From Agrobacterium fabrum str. C58 (GTDB lineage: Bacteria > Pseudomonadota > Alphaproteobacteria > Rhizobiales > Rhizobiaceae): a stretch of DNA of 64,000 bases. The first letter of the stretch is position 1, and each line of letters begins with the position of its first letter. The notes below the pieces were generated by a model. The model saw only the letters and a list, made by a program, of their open reading frames with translations. It did not search any database and had not been told where the DNA came from. The stretch is taken from NCBI RefSeq assembly GCF_000092025.1, contig NC_003063.2, positions 1,617,501 through 1,681,500 of the forward strand, given 5' to 3'. This document shows, piece by piece, positions 52,719 through 63,804 of the stretch. A program made the translations under genes and the position numbers.

Positions 52719-53567
52719 TTACCTCGAGGTTCTGCCTGTTGGGTCAAGGCTGTCGCGCAGCCAGTCGCCGAGAAGGTTGAGGCCAAGCACGGTGAGCAGA
52801 ATGGCAAGGCCGGGGAAGACGCTGACCCACCATGCCGTTTGCAGATAAGTGCGGCCATCCGCCAGCATGCCGCCCCAGCTCGGAATGGTCGGATCAACGC
52901 CGAGGCCGAGGAAGGTCAGGCTGCTTTCCAAGAGGATGTTGTTGGCGACATTGAGCGTCATCAGCACGATGACCGGGCCGATGAGGTTCGGCAGCAGGTG
53001 CTGGAGGATGATACGCCAGTCCTTCACGCCGATGGCGCGGGCGGAGAGAATGAATTCCCGTTCGCGCAGGGTCAGCACCGAACCGCGCACGAGGCGGGCA
53101 TATTGCACCCATTGCGAGATGATCAGCAGGATGATGGTGTTGGTGAGGCTGCCGCCGACGATGGCGATGAAGGTGATGGCGAGCAGAATGAAGGGCATGG
53201 CGAGCTGGATATCGGCAAAACGCATGACCAACATATCCCAGAAGCCGCGATAATAACCGGCGACAAGGCCAACAGCGACGCCGAAGATGACCGCGCCGAT
53301 GACCGAGGTGAAACCGACCAGCAGTGAAATCTTGCCGCCGGCGACGACGCGGGCCAGCACGTCGCGCCCGAGCGGATCGGTGCCGAGCGGATGGGCGGCG
53401 TTGGCAAAGGGCTTGGCAAGGCGGGCCATCAGGTCGATCTTGTCTGCCCCTCCGGGAAACAGCACGTCGGAAAAGACGACGGCAAGGCAGATGACTGTCG
53501 TGAGGAACGCGCCGAGGACGAATTCCAGATTGGCGAAGCGCGACAGGCGCGAGGTTTTGGCAGCCAT
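52719..53567 (-). CDS. Peptide ABC importer permease (DppC-like)
   Basis: A 282-residue inner-membrane permease with about six helices. AHPLGTDPLGRDVLARVV near the N-terminus and the EAA loop ILSARAIGVKDWRIILQHLLPN (about residues 172-193) are DppC/OppC hallmarks. I use the ATG at 53567; a GTG two codons earlier abuts the dppB stop. GGAGTAAGT precedes it. It works with the DppB-like permease. Confidence 0.92.
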   Translation of the reverse strand: MAAKTSRLSRFANLEFVLGAFLTTVICLAVVFSDVLFPGGADKIDLMARLAKPFANAAHPLGTDPLGRDVLARVVAGGKISLLVGFTSVIGAVIFGVAVGLVAGYYRGFWDMLVMRFADIQLAMPFILLAITFIAIVGGSLTNTIILLIISQWVQYARLVRGSVLTLREREFILSARAIGVKDWRIILQHLLPNLIGPVIVLMTLNVANNILLESSLTFLGLGVDPTIPSWGGMLADGRTYLQTAWWVSVFPGLAILLTVLGLNLLGDWLRDSLDPTGRTSR

Positions 53568-53573
53568 CGTCAC

Positions 53574-54497
53574 TTACTCCGTGCGAATGCGCGGATCGAC
53601 CAGCCCGTAGGCGATATCGACCAGAAGGTTGATGCCGACGATCATCAGCGACAGCACGGTGATGACGGCCTGAAGCACGGGATAGTCACGCGCGCCGACC
53701 GCATCGAAAGCCAGCGTGCCGAGACCCGGCCAGTTGAAGACGCGCTCGATGACGACGATGCCGCCGAGAAGCCCGCCAAATTGCAGGCCGAAATAGGTGA
53801 TGAGCGGAATGGCGCAATTGCGCAGCGCATGTTTGTAGAGAACCTTGCTTTCGCTGAGGCCCTTGGCGCGCGCCACCATGACATATTGCGAGCGTAGCGT
53901 ATCGAGCATGGCGGTGCGAACGAGGCGGACATTGGTCGCCGTCAGAATAACGCCCATGGTGACGGAGGGCATGATGTAGCTTGCAAAGCCGCCCATGCCG
54001 CTGGGCGGCAGCCAGCCGAGCGTGATGGAAAACAGCAGCACCAGCATGGTGGCCAGCCAGAAATTCGGGAAGGACAGGCCGATGAGCGAGAAGATACGGA
54101 TCACCTGATCGGCCGTCTTGCCGCGCGAGGTCGCGGCCTTGATGCCGAGCGGAATGGAAAGCGCAATCGACACCGCCATGGAGATGAAGGCGAGCAGCAG
54201 CGTGGCGGGCAGGGCATCGGCGATGAGACGCGAGACCGGCGTGCTGCCGGTAAAGCTGCGGCCGAAATCCAGTGTCACGAGGCCCTTCAGGAAGCTGAAA
54301 TATTGTACGAAGAACGGCCGGTCGGTTCCAAGCGCTGCACGGATGCGCGCCAGATCGTCTTCCGTCATGCTGCCGCCGCCCTGGAACATGGTGACAGCCG
54401 GATCGCCGGTGAGGCGGATGGCGAAAGACACGAGAAGGGTGATGGCAATGACGACAAAAATCGCCTGCAGCAATCGCTTGATGAGGAAACCGGCCAC
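53574..54497 (-). CDS. Peptide ABC importer permease (DppB-like)
   Basis: A 307-residue inner-membrane permease. It has the DppB N-terminal helix (FLIKRLLQAIFVVIAITLLV), the periplasmic LGTDRPFFVQYFSFLKGLVTLDFGRSF, the EAA loop VMVARAKGLSESKVLYKHALRN (about residues 205-226) and the conserved VVIERVFNWPGLGTLAFDAV near the end. It lies 90 bp downstream of the binding-protein gene and pairs with the DppC-like gene 6 bp on. Confidence 0.92.
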   Translation of the reverse strand: MAGFLIKRLLQAIFVVIAITLLVSFAIRLTGDPAVTMFQGGGSMTEDDLARIRAALGTDRPFFVQYFSFLKGLVTLDFGRSFTGSTPVSRLIADALPATLLLAFISMAVSIALSIPLGIKAATSRGKTADQVIRIFSLIGLSFPNFWLATMLVLLFSITLGWLPPSGMGGFASYIMPSVTMGVILTATNVRLVRTAMLDTLRSQYVMVARAKGLSESKVLYKHALRNCAIPLITYFGLQFGGLLGGIVVIERVFNWPGLGTLAFDAVGARDYPVLQAVITVLSLMIVGINLLVDIAYGLVDPRIRTE

Positions 54498-54587
54498 GTT
54501 TTTTACCTTGAAGAGAAACTCGGGAAGAGAGACCCGGCCTTGCCCGCGGGATGGCTGGCAAGGCGCTTTTAGGGAGGATCAGCCTGA

Positions 54588-56123
54588 TTATTCGACGGTG
54601 ACGTCGGTCAGCTTCAGGCGGTTATCCGGCGGTGCGACGAAACCCTTGACCCGCTTGTTGATGCCGTAAATGGCATTGGTGTTGTAAAGCGGGATTTCCA
54701 GCGCGCGTTCGGCGGTATAGCTGCCGAGTTCCTTGAGGATCTTTTCGCGCTCGGCACGGTCGGTCAGCGGACGCTGCGATTCCAGCAGCTTGTCCAGCTT
54801 CTCGTCCTTGTCATAGGGGTTCCACTTTTCACCCGAGTGGTACATGGAATAGGCCGTATTGTCGTAATCGAAGGTCCAGCCACCCCACTTCTGCTGGAAC
54901 ATCGCGCCGGTCTTGCCCTGCGGGATGATGTCGTTCAGCAGAACGTTGGTCTCATAGGGCTTGATGGTGGCGGTGATGCCGACCATGGACAGATAGCTGG
55001 AAATGACCTGCGCCACTTCGTTCATCGTCGCGTCATTGCCGCGAATATCGATCTGTAACGCCGCACCCGGCTTTACGCCGGCTTCCGCGAGCAGCTTCTT
55101 GGCACCATCAGGGTCGTAAGGCAGCGGCTTCAGTTCCGGGTCGTAACCGAAGGACAGCGCGCTCTGGAAGCTCGCGATCTCCGATGCCTGGCCGGCAAGG
55201 ATCGACTTGACGATGGTGCCGCGATCGACGGCCATGATGATCGCCTTGCGCACCTTCGGATCGGCGGTGATGCCGTCACGCGTGTTGAACCGCAGCGCAT
55301 CGACCGTCGGGCCGGGAACGCTGACGATCTGAAGCTTGGAATCGCCTTCGATAACCGGGATCATGCCGATCGGGATAGTGGGCGGAATGACGAGGTCGAC
55401 GCGGCCGGCCTGAAGTTCGGCAACGGCGGTCGAAGGCTCGGCGATGAAACGATATTCAAGCTCGGAGAGTTTTGGCGCGCCGCCCCAGTAATCCGGGTTG
55501 GCTTCGAGCTTGATGTTGTTTTTTGGTGCATAGGAAACGAATTTGAATGCGCCGGTGCCGACAGGGTTGAGGTTGAAATTGTCCTCGCCCTTTTCCTTGA
55601 TATAGGCAGGCGGAACGATCATGCCGCCATAACCGGCAAGCTTGGTGAGCAGCACCGGATCGGGCGCCTTCAGCTTCATGTCGACGGTGTAATCATCGAT
55701 AACATCGACGCTTTCGATGGCGACGTAGTTGGAGCGCTGCGGGCCTTTGGCACCCTGTTCGCCGAGAAGGCGCTCGAAGGTGAACTTGACGGCGGCGGCG
55801 TTGAAGGGCTCACCATTGTGGAACTTGACGTTCTGGCGCAGCTTGAAGCGGATGCGCTTGCCTTCATCCAGCTCTTCCCAGGATTCGGCAAGGCCGGGTG
55901 CCAGCTTCAGGTCCGGGCCGCGATAGGTCAGGCCGTCGAAAATGTTGGTGGCAACCGCCGCCCATTGCACGAGGAAGGTATCGATCGGATCCCAGCTGCC
56001 AGGATCCTGCGGGCTGGATATGGTCATCTTGCCGGCGGCGAAAGCCGGTGCGGCGGTAAAGGCCGTGGCGGCCATGGCAAGCGCGACGAACGTTGTCGTC
56101 ATCCCCTTCTTGATTACTCTCAT
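54588..56123 (-). CDS. Peptide ABC importer periplasmic binding protein (DppA-like)
   Basis: A 511-residue SBP_bac_5 protein. A signal peptide (MRVIKKGMTTTFVALAMAATAFTAAPAFA) is followed by a mature part with TYRGPDLKLAPGLAESWEELDEGKRIRFKLR and VKFHNGEPFNAAAVKFTFERLL, the family signature region. Length and architecture match dipeptide, oligopeptide, nickel and glutathione binders. The attached carboxypeptidase points to a peptide ligand, which is inference. It lies 41 bp after the fused ATPase gene. Confidence 0.92.
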   Translation of the reverse strand: MRVIKKGMTTTFVALAMAATAFTAAPAFAAGKMTISSPQDPGSWDPIDTFLVQWAAVATNIFDGLTYRGPDLKLAPGLAESWEELDEGKRIRFKLRQNVKFHNGEPFNAAAVKFTFERLLGEQGAKGPQRSNYVAIESVDVIDDYTVDMKLKAPDPVLLTKLAGYGGMIVPPAYIKEKGEDNFNLNPVGTGAFKFVSYAPKNNIKLEANPDYWGGAPKLSELEYRFIAEPSTAVAELQAGRVDLVIPPTIPIGMIPVIEGDSKLQIVSVPGPTVDALRFNTRDGITADPKVRKAIIMAVDRGTIVKSILAGQASEIASFQSALSFGYDPELKPLPYDPDGAKKLLAEAGVKPGAALQIDIRGNDATMNEVAQVISSYLSMVGITATIKPYETNVLLNDIIPQGKTGAMFQQKWGGWTFDYDNTAYSMYHSGEKWNPYDKDEKLDKLLESQRPLTDRAEREKILKELGSYTAERALEIPLYNTNAIYGINKRVKGFVAPPDNRLKLTDVTVE

Positions 56124-56164
56124 CTACCTGTTCCTCTTCAGATGGTTGCGGTTCTGGTTGTTAT

Positions 56165-57985
<1,821 letters not shown>

Positions 57986-58575
57986 ATCATCGTCTCCGGC
58001 ATGGCCTGCGCGGCAATTCTGGCGCAGTCATCTGAAATGGAAAAGGGGAAAGGGTCGCAGGCAGGCATGCGCCGGGCGGCACCATGCGGACAGGACGGGG
58101 ATGTCACGAGGGACTGCATGTTTCAGGCCGCTTTGCCGGTGGAAGGCGCCCTGGACGCCGCCGGGCAATTCAAAGCCCGCGATGCCACGGAAGCGCGGCT
58201 GATGACCTTGCAGGTCTCATCAGGATAATTTGCGTCGGCCGCCGATTCCACGATGCGCATGAAACTTTATTCCCCCACCCTTGTTTTGCCGAAAAAGCTA
58301 ACAAAACAGAACAATCATGTCCAGAGTGTTGAACAATTTTTGTGTACTGCTCTACAAATGTGCAAGCGCATCGATTTTGAGCGCGGATTTGCACCGAATG
58401 CTCCGTAAAGATGCCTATGTCGCAGAATCGTTGTCGTTAAGGGCCGTCTTCCTATGCGCAGGCAAACGGATAAATTTATAGTTTGCAAAGCTGAGGAGCG
58501 TGGCGATATCCACGTTCCATTGCAATTGGGGGAGCGCCTAGAGCGCTGCCCGAGGCGTGGGCGACGAGGAATGGA
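57986..58575. promoter_or_regulatory. Intergenic region between the divergent dpp-type operon and ABM gene
   Basis: A 590-bp gap. The half near 58230-58560 is AT-richer and should hold both promoters. A short possible reading frame of 36 codons lies at 58118-58228 on the plus strand behind GAGGGA. No repeat family, operator consensus or RNA gene was recognised. Confidence 0.4.
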
Positions 58576-58878
58576 ATGTCAGGCATGAACAACAAGGCAG
58601 GCGCGGTCAGGTTGAGCGGTTTTCTACGGTGCTTGTCAGAAGATGATGTTGAACTGGTGCGGCAGCATCTTCCCGACCATATTCGCCTGACCAGAGCGGA
58701 ACCCGGTTGCATTTCTTTCGAGGTGTCCCAGACCGACGATCCGCTGGTCTGGCGGGTGGAGGAGCTTTTTACCGATCGTCCTGCCTTTGATTTTCATCAG
58801 CAGCGGACGCGGGCATCTGCCTGGTTTAAGGCGACCTCCGCCATTCCGCGCGACTATGAAATAACGACCTTGCCTTGA
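58576..58878 (+). CDS. ABM-domain (antibiotic biosynthesis monooxygenase/YgiN-like) protein
   Basis: A 100-residue dimeric alpha-beta-barrel type protein. VRLSGFLRCLSEDDVELVRQHLPDHIRLTRAEPGCISFEVSQTDDP is the usual ABM start (strand, helix, PGC-F strand), and WRVEELFTDRPAFDFHQQRTRASAWF the second repeat with the His often near the active site. Such proteins act as cofactor-free quinol monooxygenases or small-molecule binders. GAGGAATGG precedes the ATG at 58576; another ATG three codons on is possible. It is convergent with quiC, sharing a hairpin terminator. Confidence 0.85.
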   Translation: MSGMNNKAGAVRLSGFLRCLSEDDVELVRQHLPDHIRLTRAEPGCISFEVSQTDDPLVWRVEELFTDRPAFDFHQQRTRASAWFKATSAIPRDYEITTLP

Positions 58879-58885
58879 ACGAAAA

Positions 58886-58920
58886 CGGGCCGCAGCGGCA
58901 TTTCTGCCGGCTGCGGCCCG
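58886..58920. terminator. Shared terminator hairpin between the ABM and quiC genes
   Basis: A 15-bp stem, CGGGCCGCAG+CGGCA / TGCCG+CTGCGGCCCG with one bulged G and a TTTC loop. On the minus strand it is followed by TTTTCGTTC, so it can end quiC transcription; on the plus strand the T-run is missing. Confidence 0.75.
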
Positions 58921-58941
58921 ATCGAATTGCTGTGCCGGGAC

Positions 58942-60879
58942 TTATTCCTTCGGCATGCCGACCGGCGGCGCAAGGCGTCGTTGCGCGGCGATGCGGAAGG
59001 GGGCGTTCATGGCGCCATAACCGCCGTAAGCGCCACGCCTTTCGATGACCTCGAAGAAGAAGCCCTCACCGAAGGTGCGGCTGTAGATCTGGAAATATTC
59101 GCCGCTGTCGTCCCGGTCATAAAGAATGCTTGCTTCTCGCAGGGCATCGGAAAATTCCGGCTCCAGCCCGAAGCGGGCTTCCAGATCGTCGTAATAATTG
59201 CGCGAGATCGGCAGGGCGTGAAAACCGCGCGCCTGCATTGCCTTGGCCGTGGCGAAAATATCGTCGGTGGCAAAAGCGATGTGCTGGATGCTGCTGCCGA
59301 AACCCTCCGCCAGAAATTTGCCGGCGAAGGTCTTGCGATTGTCCGCACCGTTCATGGTGAGGCGGAAATTCGCTGCCGGCACGCTTTCAATCGCCTGACT
59401 GCGCACCAGCCCGCCGGGATCGACCACATCGATCATCGGGGTGCGGCGGGAGGAAAACAGCGAGGTGTAGAACAGAAGCCAGGTCAGCATTTCATCATAA
59501 TGCGTTGTTTGCGCGAGATGATCGACGCGCGTCAGGCCGGCATCGCTCATCGCCTTCTGCCCCTGCGTTGGCACGAATTCCTTGTCCCAGATGGAGGCGA
59601 GCGCCGGTGAAGCATCGAGGAAATAGATGACGCCATTGCCGACGCCCTGAATGGCGGGAACGGCGACTTCGCCTGTGTTGCGAGGTTCTGCAAAGGTCGG
59701 CGCGCCGAGCGCTTCGGCCCGCGCCAGCGCCGCCTGGGCATCGTCGACCTTCAGCCCGAAGGCATAGGCATTGGTACCGTGGATCGAATAGGAGGCACCG
59801 GCGAAGCTGTCGCCGTCATCGCTGGTATTGATGACGATACGGATATCGCCCTGCGTATAAAGATCGACCGCGCGGTTGCGGTGCTGCGCCGATTTTTCAA
59901 AACCAAGCGTGGCAAGCAGCACCTCCAGATTGGCCTTTTCCTCCGGTGCCGTGCTGAACTCGACAAATTCCACACCCTGCGTCTCAACCCGTTCCGGCAT
60001 GGCAGGCACGTCGATGCGGATATCGGGTTCGAGCCGCCGCACCTGGTCCATGAGGTTGATCAGCGAGCGGTGGCCATCTTCGGCAAGTAGCCGGGCGGAG
60101 CCGCCGCGGAACTGGTCGTTGAAGATTTCCAGCGACAGCGGGCCGCTATAACCCGTCGCGGCCACGGCGCGCATGAAGTCCACGACAGGCAGATCGCCTT
60201 CACCCGGCATGTTGCGGAAATGGCGGCTCCAGTAGAGCAGGTCCATGTCGATCAGCGGCGCATCGGCCAGCTGCACGATGAAGATCTTGTCGCCCGGAAT
60301 GGAGCGGATCGAATTGGGGTCGATCTTGCGCGACAGCGTGTGGAAACTGTCGAGAATGATCCCGACATTGGCGTGATCGGCACGGCGCACCACCTCCCAG
60401 GCATCGCGGTGATCGCTGATATGGCGGCCCCAGGCCAGTGCCTCGTAACCGACGCGCACGCCATGTTTTGCGGCCAGTTCACCGAGCTCATGGAAATCGG
60501 CCGCAGCGCGGTCGATGCCGCCGAGCGAGACCTGAGAGACATTCGAGCAGATCAGCATCAGATCGGTGCCGAGTTCGCCCATGATATCGAATTTCCGCTC
60601 AGCCCTCTCGAAGGCGCGGGCGCGGTGCGGTTCCGGCATGCCCTCGAAATCGCGGAACGGCTGGAAGAGGGTGATATCAAGCCCGTGATCGGCGGCAAGC
60701 GCCTTCACCTCGCGCGGGGAGGCGTCATAGGTCAGGAAATCATTCTCGAAAATCTCCACGCCGGAAAAGCCGGCCTTGGCGATGGCCGCCAGCTTTTCGG
60801 GGAACTCGCCGCTGATCGACACGGTTGCGATGGATGTGCGCATTGGCATGCCGTGTCTTCCTGTGTCATAGCTCGCCAT
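58942..60879 (-). CDS. quiC: 3-dehydroshikimate dehydratase fused to an HPPD-like domain (QuiC1 type)
   Basis: Converts 3-dehydroshikimate to protocatechuate, linking quinate/shikimate to the beta-ketoadipate pathway. The 645-residue protein has an N-terminal sugar-isomerase-like TIM barrel (about 10-285; FSGVEIFENDFL, GYEALAWGRHISDHRDAW, ILDSFHTLSR, LADAPLIDMDLLYWSRHFR hold the metal-site residues). A C-terminal 4-hydroxyphenylpyruvate dioxygenase-like VOC domain (about 300-640; GVEFVEFSTAPEEKANLEVLL, RVDHLAQTTHYDEMLTWLLFYTSLF, IQHIAFATDDIF, EYFQIYSRTFGEGFFFEVIERR) follows. The same fusion is known from Pseudomonas QuiC1. AAGGAAGG lies before the ATG at 60879; an ATG at residue 13 is possible. 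It is divergent from a TetR gene. Confidence 0.93.
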   Translation of the reverse strand: MASYDTGRHGMPMRTSIATVSISGEFPEKLAAIAKAGFSGVEIFENDFLTYDASPREVKALAADHGLDITLFQPFRDFEGMPEPHRARAFERAERKFDIMGELGTDLMLICSNVSQVSLGGIDRAAADFHELGELAAKHGVRVGYEALAWGRHISDHRDAWEVVRRADHANVGIILDSFHTLSRKIDPNSIRSIPGDKIFIVQLADAPLIDMDLLYWSRHFRNMPGEGDLPVVDFMRAVAATGYSGPLSLEIFNDQFRGGSARLLAEDGHRSLINLMDQVRRLEPDIRIDVPAMPERVETQGVEFVEFSTAPEEKANLEVLLATLGFEKSAQHRNRAVDLYTQGDIRIVINTSDDGDSFAGASYSIHGTNAYAFGLKVDDAQAALARAEALGAPTFAEPRNTGEVAVPAIQGVGNGVIYFLDASPALASIWDKEFVPTQGQKAMSDAGLTRVDHLAQTTHYDEMLTWLLFYTSLFSSRRTPMIDVVDPGGLVRSQAIESVPAANFRLTMNGADNRKTFAGKFLAEGFGSSIQHIAFATDDIFATAKAMQARGFHALPISRNYYDDLEARFGLEPEFSDALREASILYDRDDSGEYFQIYSRTFGEGFFFEVIERRGAYGGYGAMNAPFRIAAQRRLAPPVGMPKE

Positions 60880-60897
60880 ATTGCCTTCCTTTTCAGC

Positions 60898-60921
60898 CTT
60901 ATGTACTAATTGGTTAATAAG
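60898..60921. promoter_or_regulatory. Putative TetR operator in the quiC/TetR divergent region
   Basis: A 24-bp near-palindrome: CTTAT at 60898-60902 mirrors ATAAG at 60917-60921, with matching inner AC/GT and a central AATT. About 18 of 24 positions are symmetric. It lies 19 bp before quiC and 32 bp before the TetR gene. Confidence 0.6.
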
Positions 60922-60952
60922 CAGGGCGTGACCGCAGGCCGCCGCCGCACCG

Positions 60953-61657
60953 ATGGAATGGATGATGACCAAAAGCGCGACTTCGAACGCAACCCGAGAA
61001 AGCCGGCAGGCGAAGCGCGATCCGGAAGGAGTTCGCCGCGACATTCTTTCCGTCGCCATGGATGAGTTTTCGCAGAATGGCCTCTCCGGCGCGCGCATCG
61101 ATGAGATCGCGGCGCGCACGCGCACGTCCAAGCGCATGATCTATTATTATTTCGGCGACAAGGAAGGCCTCTACAAACGCGTCCTGGAGGAGGCCTATGC
61201 GCAGGTGCGCGGCGGCGAAGGCAACCTTGAGCTGGATGATCTGGAGCCAATTGCCGCACTGGAAAAGCTCTGTCGGTTCACCTTCGAGCATCACCGTCGC
61301 AACCCCGCTTTCGTCCGGATGGTCATGACGGAGAATATTCACCACGGCAGGCACATCAGGGTTTCGGAGGCGATCCGCAACGTCAACCGGCCCGCCATCG
61401 AAATCATGCGGCGAATATTGAAGCGCGGGCAGGATACCGGCCTGTTCCGGCCGGGACTGGACGCTCTTGAACTGCATTGGCAGATCAGTGCACTGTCTTT
61501 TTACAACGTCTCGAACACCGAAACTTTTTCGTTCAATTTTGGCGATACGCTTTTCAGTGAGGCCGGCCAGGAAGCGCTGTCCGCACATGTGGCGGAGATG
61601 TTGCTGCGCTATGTGCTGAAGCCCGAGCATATTACGAGGATCGGGAAAAAAGGTTGA
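60953..61657 (+). CDS. TetR-family regulator of the quinate/shikimate genes
   Basis: A 234-residue regulator. The helix-turn-helix (about residues 30-78) reads [45 protein letters not shown], followed by an all-helical ligand domain resembling the TetR_C_6/RutR-like group. The gene is divergent from quiC across a 73-bp region holding a near-palindrome, so it probably represses quiC and itself, with a shikimate-pathway intermediate or protocatechuate as effector (inference). ATGs at 60962 and 60965 are alternative starts. Its last 26 bp overlap the end of the convergent aroQ gene. Confidence 0.87.
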   Translation: MEWMMTKSATSNATRESRQAKRDPEGVRRDILSVAMDEFSQNGLSGARIDEIAARTRTSKRMIYYYFGDKEGLYKRVLEEAYAQVRGGEGNLELDDLEPIAALEKLCRFTFEHHRRNPAFVRMVMTENIHHGRHIRVSEAIRNVNRPAIEIMRRILKRGQDTGLFRPGLDALELHWQISALSFYNVSNTETFSFNFGDTLFSEAGQEALSAHVAEMLLRYVLKPEHITRIGKKG

Positions 61658-62075
61658 TGAGGTGGCGTAGCGCCACCCCATAACCTTCGATGCCAAGACC
61701 GGCGATCACGCCTTCGGCACGGGTCGACACATAGGAATGGTGCCGGAAGACCTCGCGTTTGTGGATGTTGGAAATATGGACTTCGATTACCGGCGCCTCG
61801 AAGGCGTTCAGCGCATCGAGGATCGCCACCGACGTATGGGTAAAGGCGCCCGGATTGATGACGATGCCCGCGGACTTGCCGCGGGCTTCGTGGATCCAGT
61901 CGATCAGCTCATATTCCCGGTTGCTCTGGGCAAAAAACAGCTCGTGGCCGGCGGCTTCAGCGATGGCACGGCAATCGGCCTCGACATCGGCGAGCGTCTC
62001 GTAGCCGTAAATCTCCGGCTGGCGCTGGCCGAGCAAATTGAGGTTCGGACCATTGAGGATTGTGAAAAGGCTCAT
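61632..62075 (-). CDS. aroQ: Type II 3-dehydroquinate dehydratase
   Basis: Interconverts 3-dehydroquinate and 3-dehydroshikimate. The 147-residue length and [21 protein letters not shown] (with the catalytic Arg and Tyr of the flexible loop), [34 protein letters not shown] (catalytic His) and [20 protein letters not shown] identify type II dehydroquinase. In this setting it is likely catabolic. It overlaps aroE by 4 bp and the convergent TetR gene by 26 bp. Confidence 0.96.
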   Translation of the reverse strand: MSLFTILNGPNLNLLGQRQPEIYGYETLADVEADCRAIAEAAGHELFFAQSNREYELIDWIHEARGKSAGIVINPGAFTHTSVAILDALNAFEAPVIEVHISNIHKREVFRHHSYVSTRAEGVIAGLGIEGYGVALRHLINLFSRSS

Positions 62076-62941
62076 GCCACGCCCTCCGCCATGCAAAGTT
62101 CTGTGAAATGCGCCGTCATGCGTTTCGCATCCGGCTCGCGGCCGCAAAAGAGGCGAAATGCGCCGACGGCCTGGAACACGGTCATGCCGCCGCCGGGCAG
62201 GGTTCGGCATCCCTTGCTGGCCGCAGTCGCCAGAAGCTCGGTCACCAGCGGCATATAGACGATATCGGCGACCCAGTGCTTTTGTTCGATCAGCTCGGCC
62301 GCAACCGGCATGCCGGGATGCGCGGGCATGCCCATCGGCGTGGCATGGATCAGGCCATCGGCAAAGGGCAGCGAGTCGGCCGGGTCCTTCACCGCGAAGG
62401 CGCGGCCTTCACCAAAACGGGCATTGAGCTCGTCGGCGAGACGTTCGGCTCTTGGAAAATCCCGGTCGAAGATATCCAGCCTGATAATATCGAGCTTCAA
62501 CGCGGCATGGGCCACCGCAACGCCGGCGCCACCTGCGCCGACCAGAAGTGCCCGGTCGCGTTTTGCATCCGGCAGGCCGCGCACGAAGCTTTCGTAAAAA
62601 CCGTACCAGTCGGTATTGTGGCCGATGCGGCGTCCATCCCGGAAGACAACGGTGTTGACCGCGCCCAACATGCGGGCGTCGTCGGAGAGTTCGTGCAGAT
62701 GCGGAATAACGGCCTGCTTGAAAGGATGGGTGATGTTCGTCCCGGCAAAACCGCGCGCCTCCAGCTCGTCGAGAAGAGCGGGAAGGCTACTCTGCGGCAG
62801 TTTGCGGGCGGTGACATCCACAAGCTCGTAGGAATAGTCGAGGCCATGGGCCGCACCCTCACGCATATGCAGCGCGGGCGATTTGGAAAGCTGGATGTCG
62901 GCGCCTATCAGGCCGACCTTGTAGGCGGTTTTTTCTGTCAT
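62072..62941 (-). CDS. aroE: Shikimate dehydrogenase family protein, probably catabolic
   Basis: NAD(P)-dependent shikimate (or quinate) dehydrogenase of 289 residues. The shikimate-binding motif is [10 protein letters not shown] (SxS form), the catalytic Lys/Asp pair is in [16 protein letters not shown] and [12 protein letters not shown], and the cofactor loop is [17 protein letters not shown]. After the second strand comes [15 protein letters not shown], where an acidic residue rather than the NRT motif suggests NAD rather than NADP, as in quinate/shikimate dehydrogenases used for catabolism. It overlaps aroQ by 4 bp, so both are co-translated. A second, biosynthetic aroE is expected elsewhere. 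Confidence 0.92.
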   Translation of the reverse strand: MTEKTAYKVGLIGADIQLSKSPALHMREGAAHGLDYSYELVDVTARKLPQSSLPALLDELEARGFAGTNITHPFKQAVIPHLHELSDDARMLGAVNTVVFRDGRRIGHNTDWYGFYESFVRGLPDAKRDRALLVGAGGAGVAVAHAALKLDIIRLDIFDRDFPRAERLADELNARFGEGRAFAVKDPADSLPFADGLIHATPMGMPAHPGMPVAAELIEQKHWVADIVYMPLVTELLATAASKGCRTLPGGGMTVFQAVGAFRLFCGREPDAKRMTAHFTELCMAEGVA

Positions 62942-63012
62942 GATCAGGTGTCGCTCATCGGACGGTGTGGGAGAGGCGGGACGATCCCGCCCGCCTTAAG
63001 AGCGCGCGAACC

Positions 63013-63774
63013 TCAGTGGTGGGCGAGAATTTCGCCGAGGAACGTGCGCGTGCGCTGGTGCTTGGGATCGCGGAAGAATTCTTCCGGCGGGCCTTCCTCG
63101 ATGATCTCGCCTTCCGACATGAAGACCACGCGGTCGGCCACCTGGCGGGCGAAACCCATTTCATGGGTCACGCAGATCATCGTCATGCCGTCGCGGGCAA
63201 GGCCGATCATGGTGTCGAGCACTTCCTTCACCATTTCCGGGTCGAGTGCCGAAGTCGGCTCGTCGAACAGCATGGCTTTCGGTTCCATGCATAGCGCCCG
63301 GGCGATGGCCGCACGCTGCTGCTGGCCGCCGGAAAGCTGTGCCGGGTATTTGTCGGCCTGGTTGAGGATGCGTACGCGGTCCAGATATTTGCGCGCCGTC
63401 GCCTCCGCATCGGCCTTGGAGAGACCCTTCACCCGCATCGGGGCAAGGGTACAGTTTTCCATGATGGTCTTGTGCGGGAAGAGATTGAAGCTCTGGAACA
63501 CCATGCCCACTTCGCGGCGAACCGCATCGATGGCGCGGCTGGAATCCGACAGCGTGGTGCCCTCGACGGTGATCTTGCCCTCCTGGATTTCCTCCAGATG
63601 GTTGATGCAGCGGATGAGGGTGGATTTGCCCGAACCGGACGGGCCGCAAAGAACGATCTTTTCGCCTTTGCGAACCGTCATGTTGACGCCTTTAAGCGCA
63701 TGGAAGGCTCCATACCACTTTCCAACCCCTTCAAGGGCGATCAGCGGAGCCTGTGCGGCGGAGGATTGCGACAT
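63013..63774 (-). CDS. Polar amino-acid type ABC importer ATPase (GlnQ/HisP family)
   Basis: A 253-residue ATPase with Walker [15 protein letters not shown]-loop [16 protein letters not shown], signature [16 protein letters not shown], Walker [15 protein letters not shown] and switch [16 protein letters not shown], exactly the PAAT/GlnQ pattern. I use the ATG at 63774 (AAGGAAAG before it) rather than 63789. It lies between the binding-protein gene (30 bp upstream) and aroE (71 bp downstream), so it is probably co-transcribed with the quinate/shikimate enzymes. The permease genes are not in the window. Confidence 0.93.
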   Translation of the reverse strand: MSQSSAAQAPLIALEGVGKWYGAFHALKGVNMTVRKGEKIVLCGPSGSGKSTLIRCINHLEEIQEGKITVEGTTLSDSSRAIDAVRREVGMVFQSFNLFPHKTIMENCTLAPMRVKGLSKADAEATARKYLDRVRILNQADKYPAQLSGGQQQRAAIARALCMEPKAMLFDEPTSALDPEMVKEVLDTMIGLARDGMTMICVTHEMGFARQVADRVVFMSEGEIIEEGPPEEFFRDPKHQRTRTFLGEILAHH

Positions 63775-63804
63775 GGAACTTTCCTTCATGCTTTGCAGCG
63801 GCGT

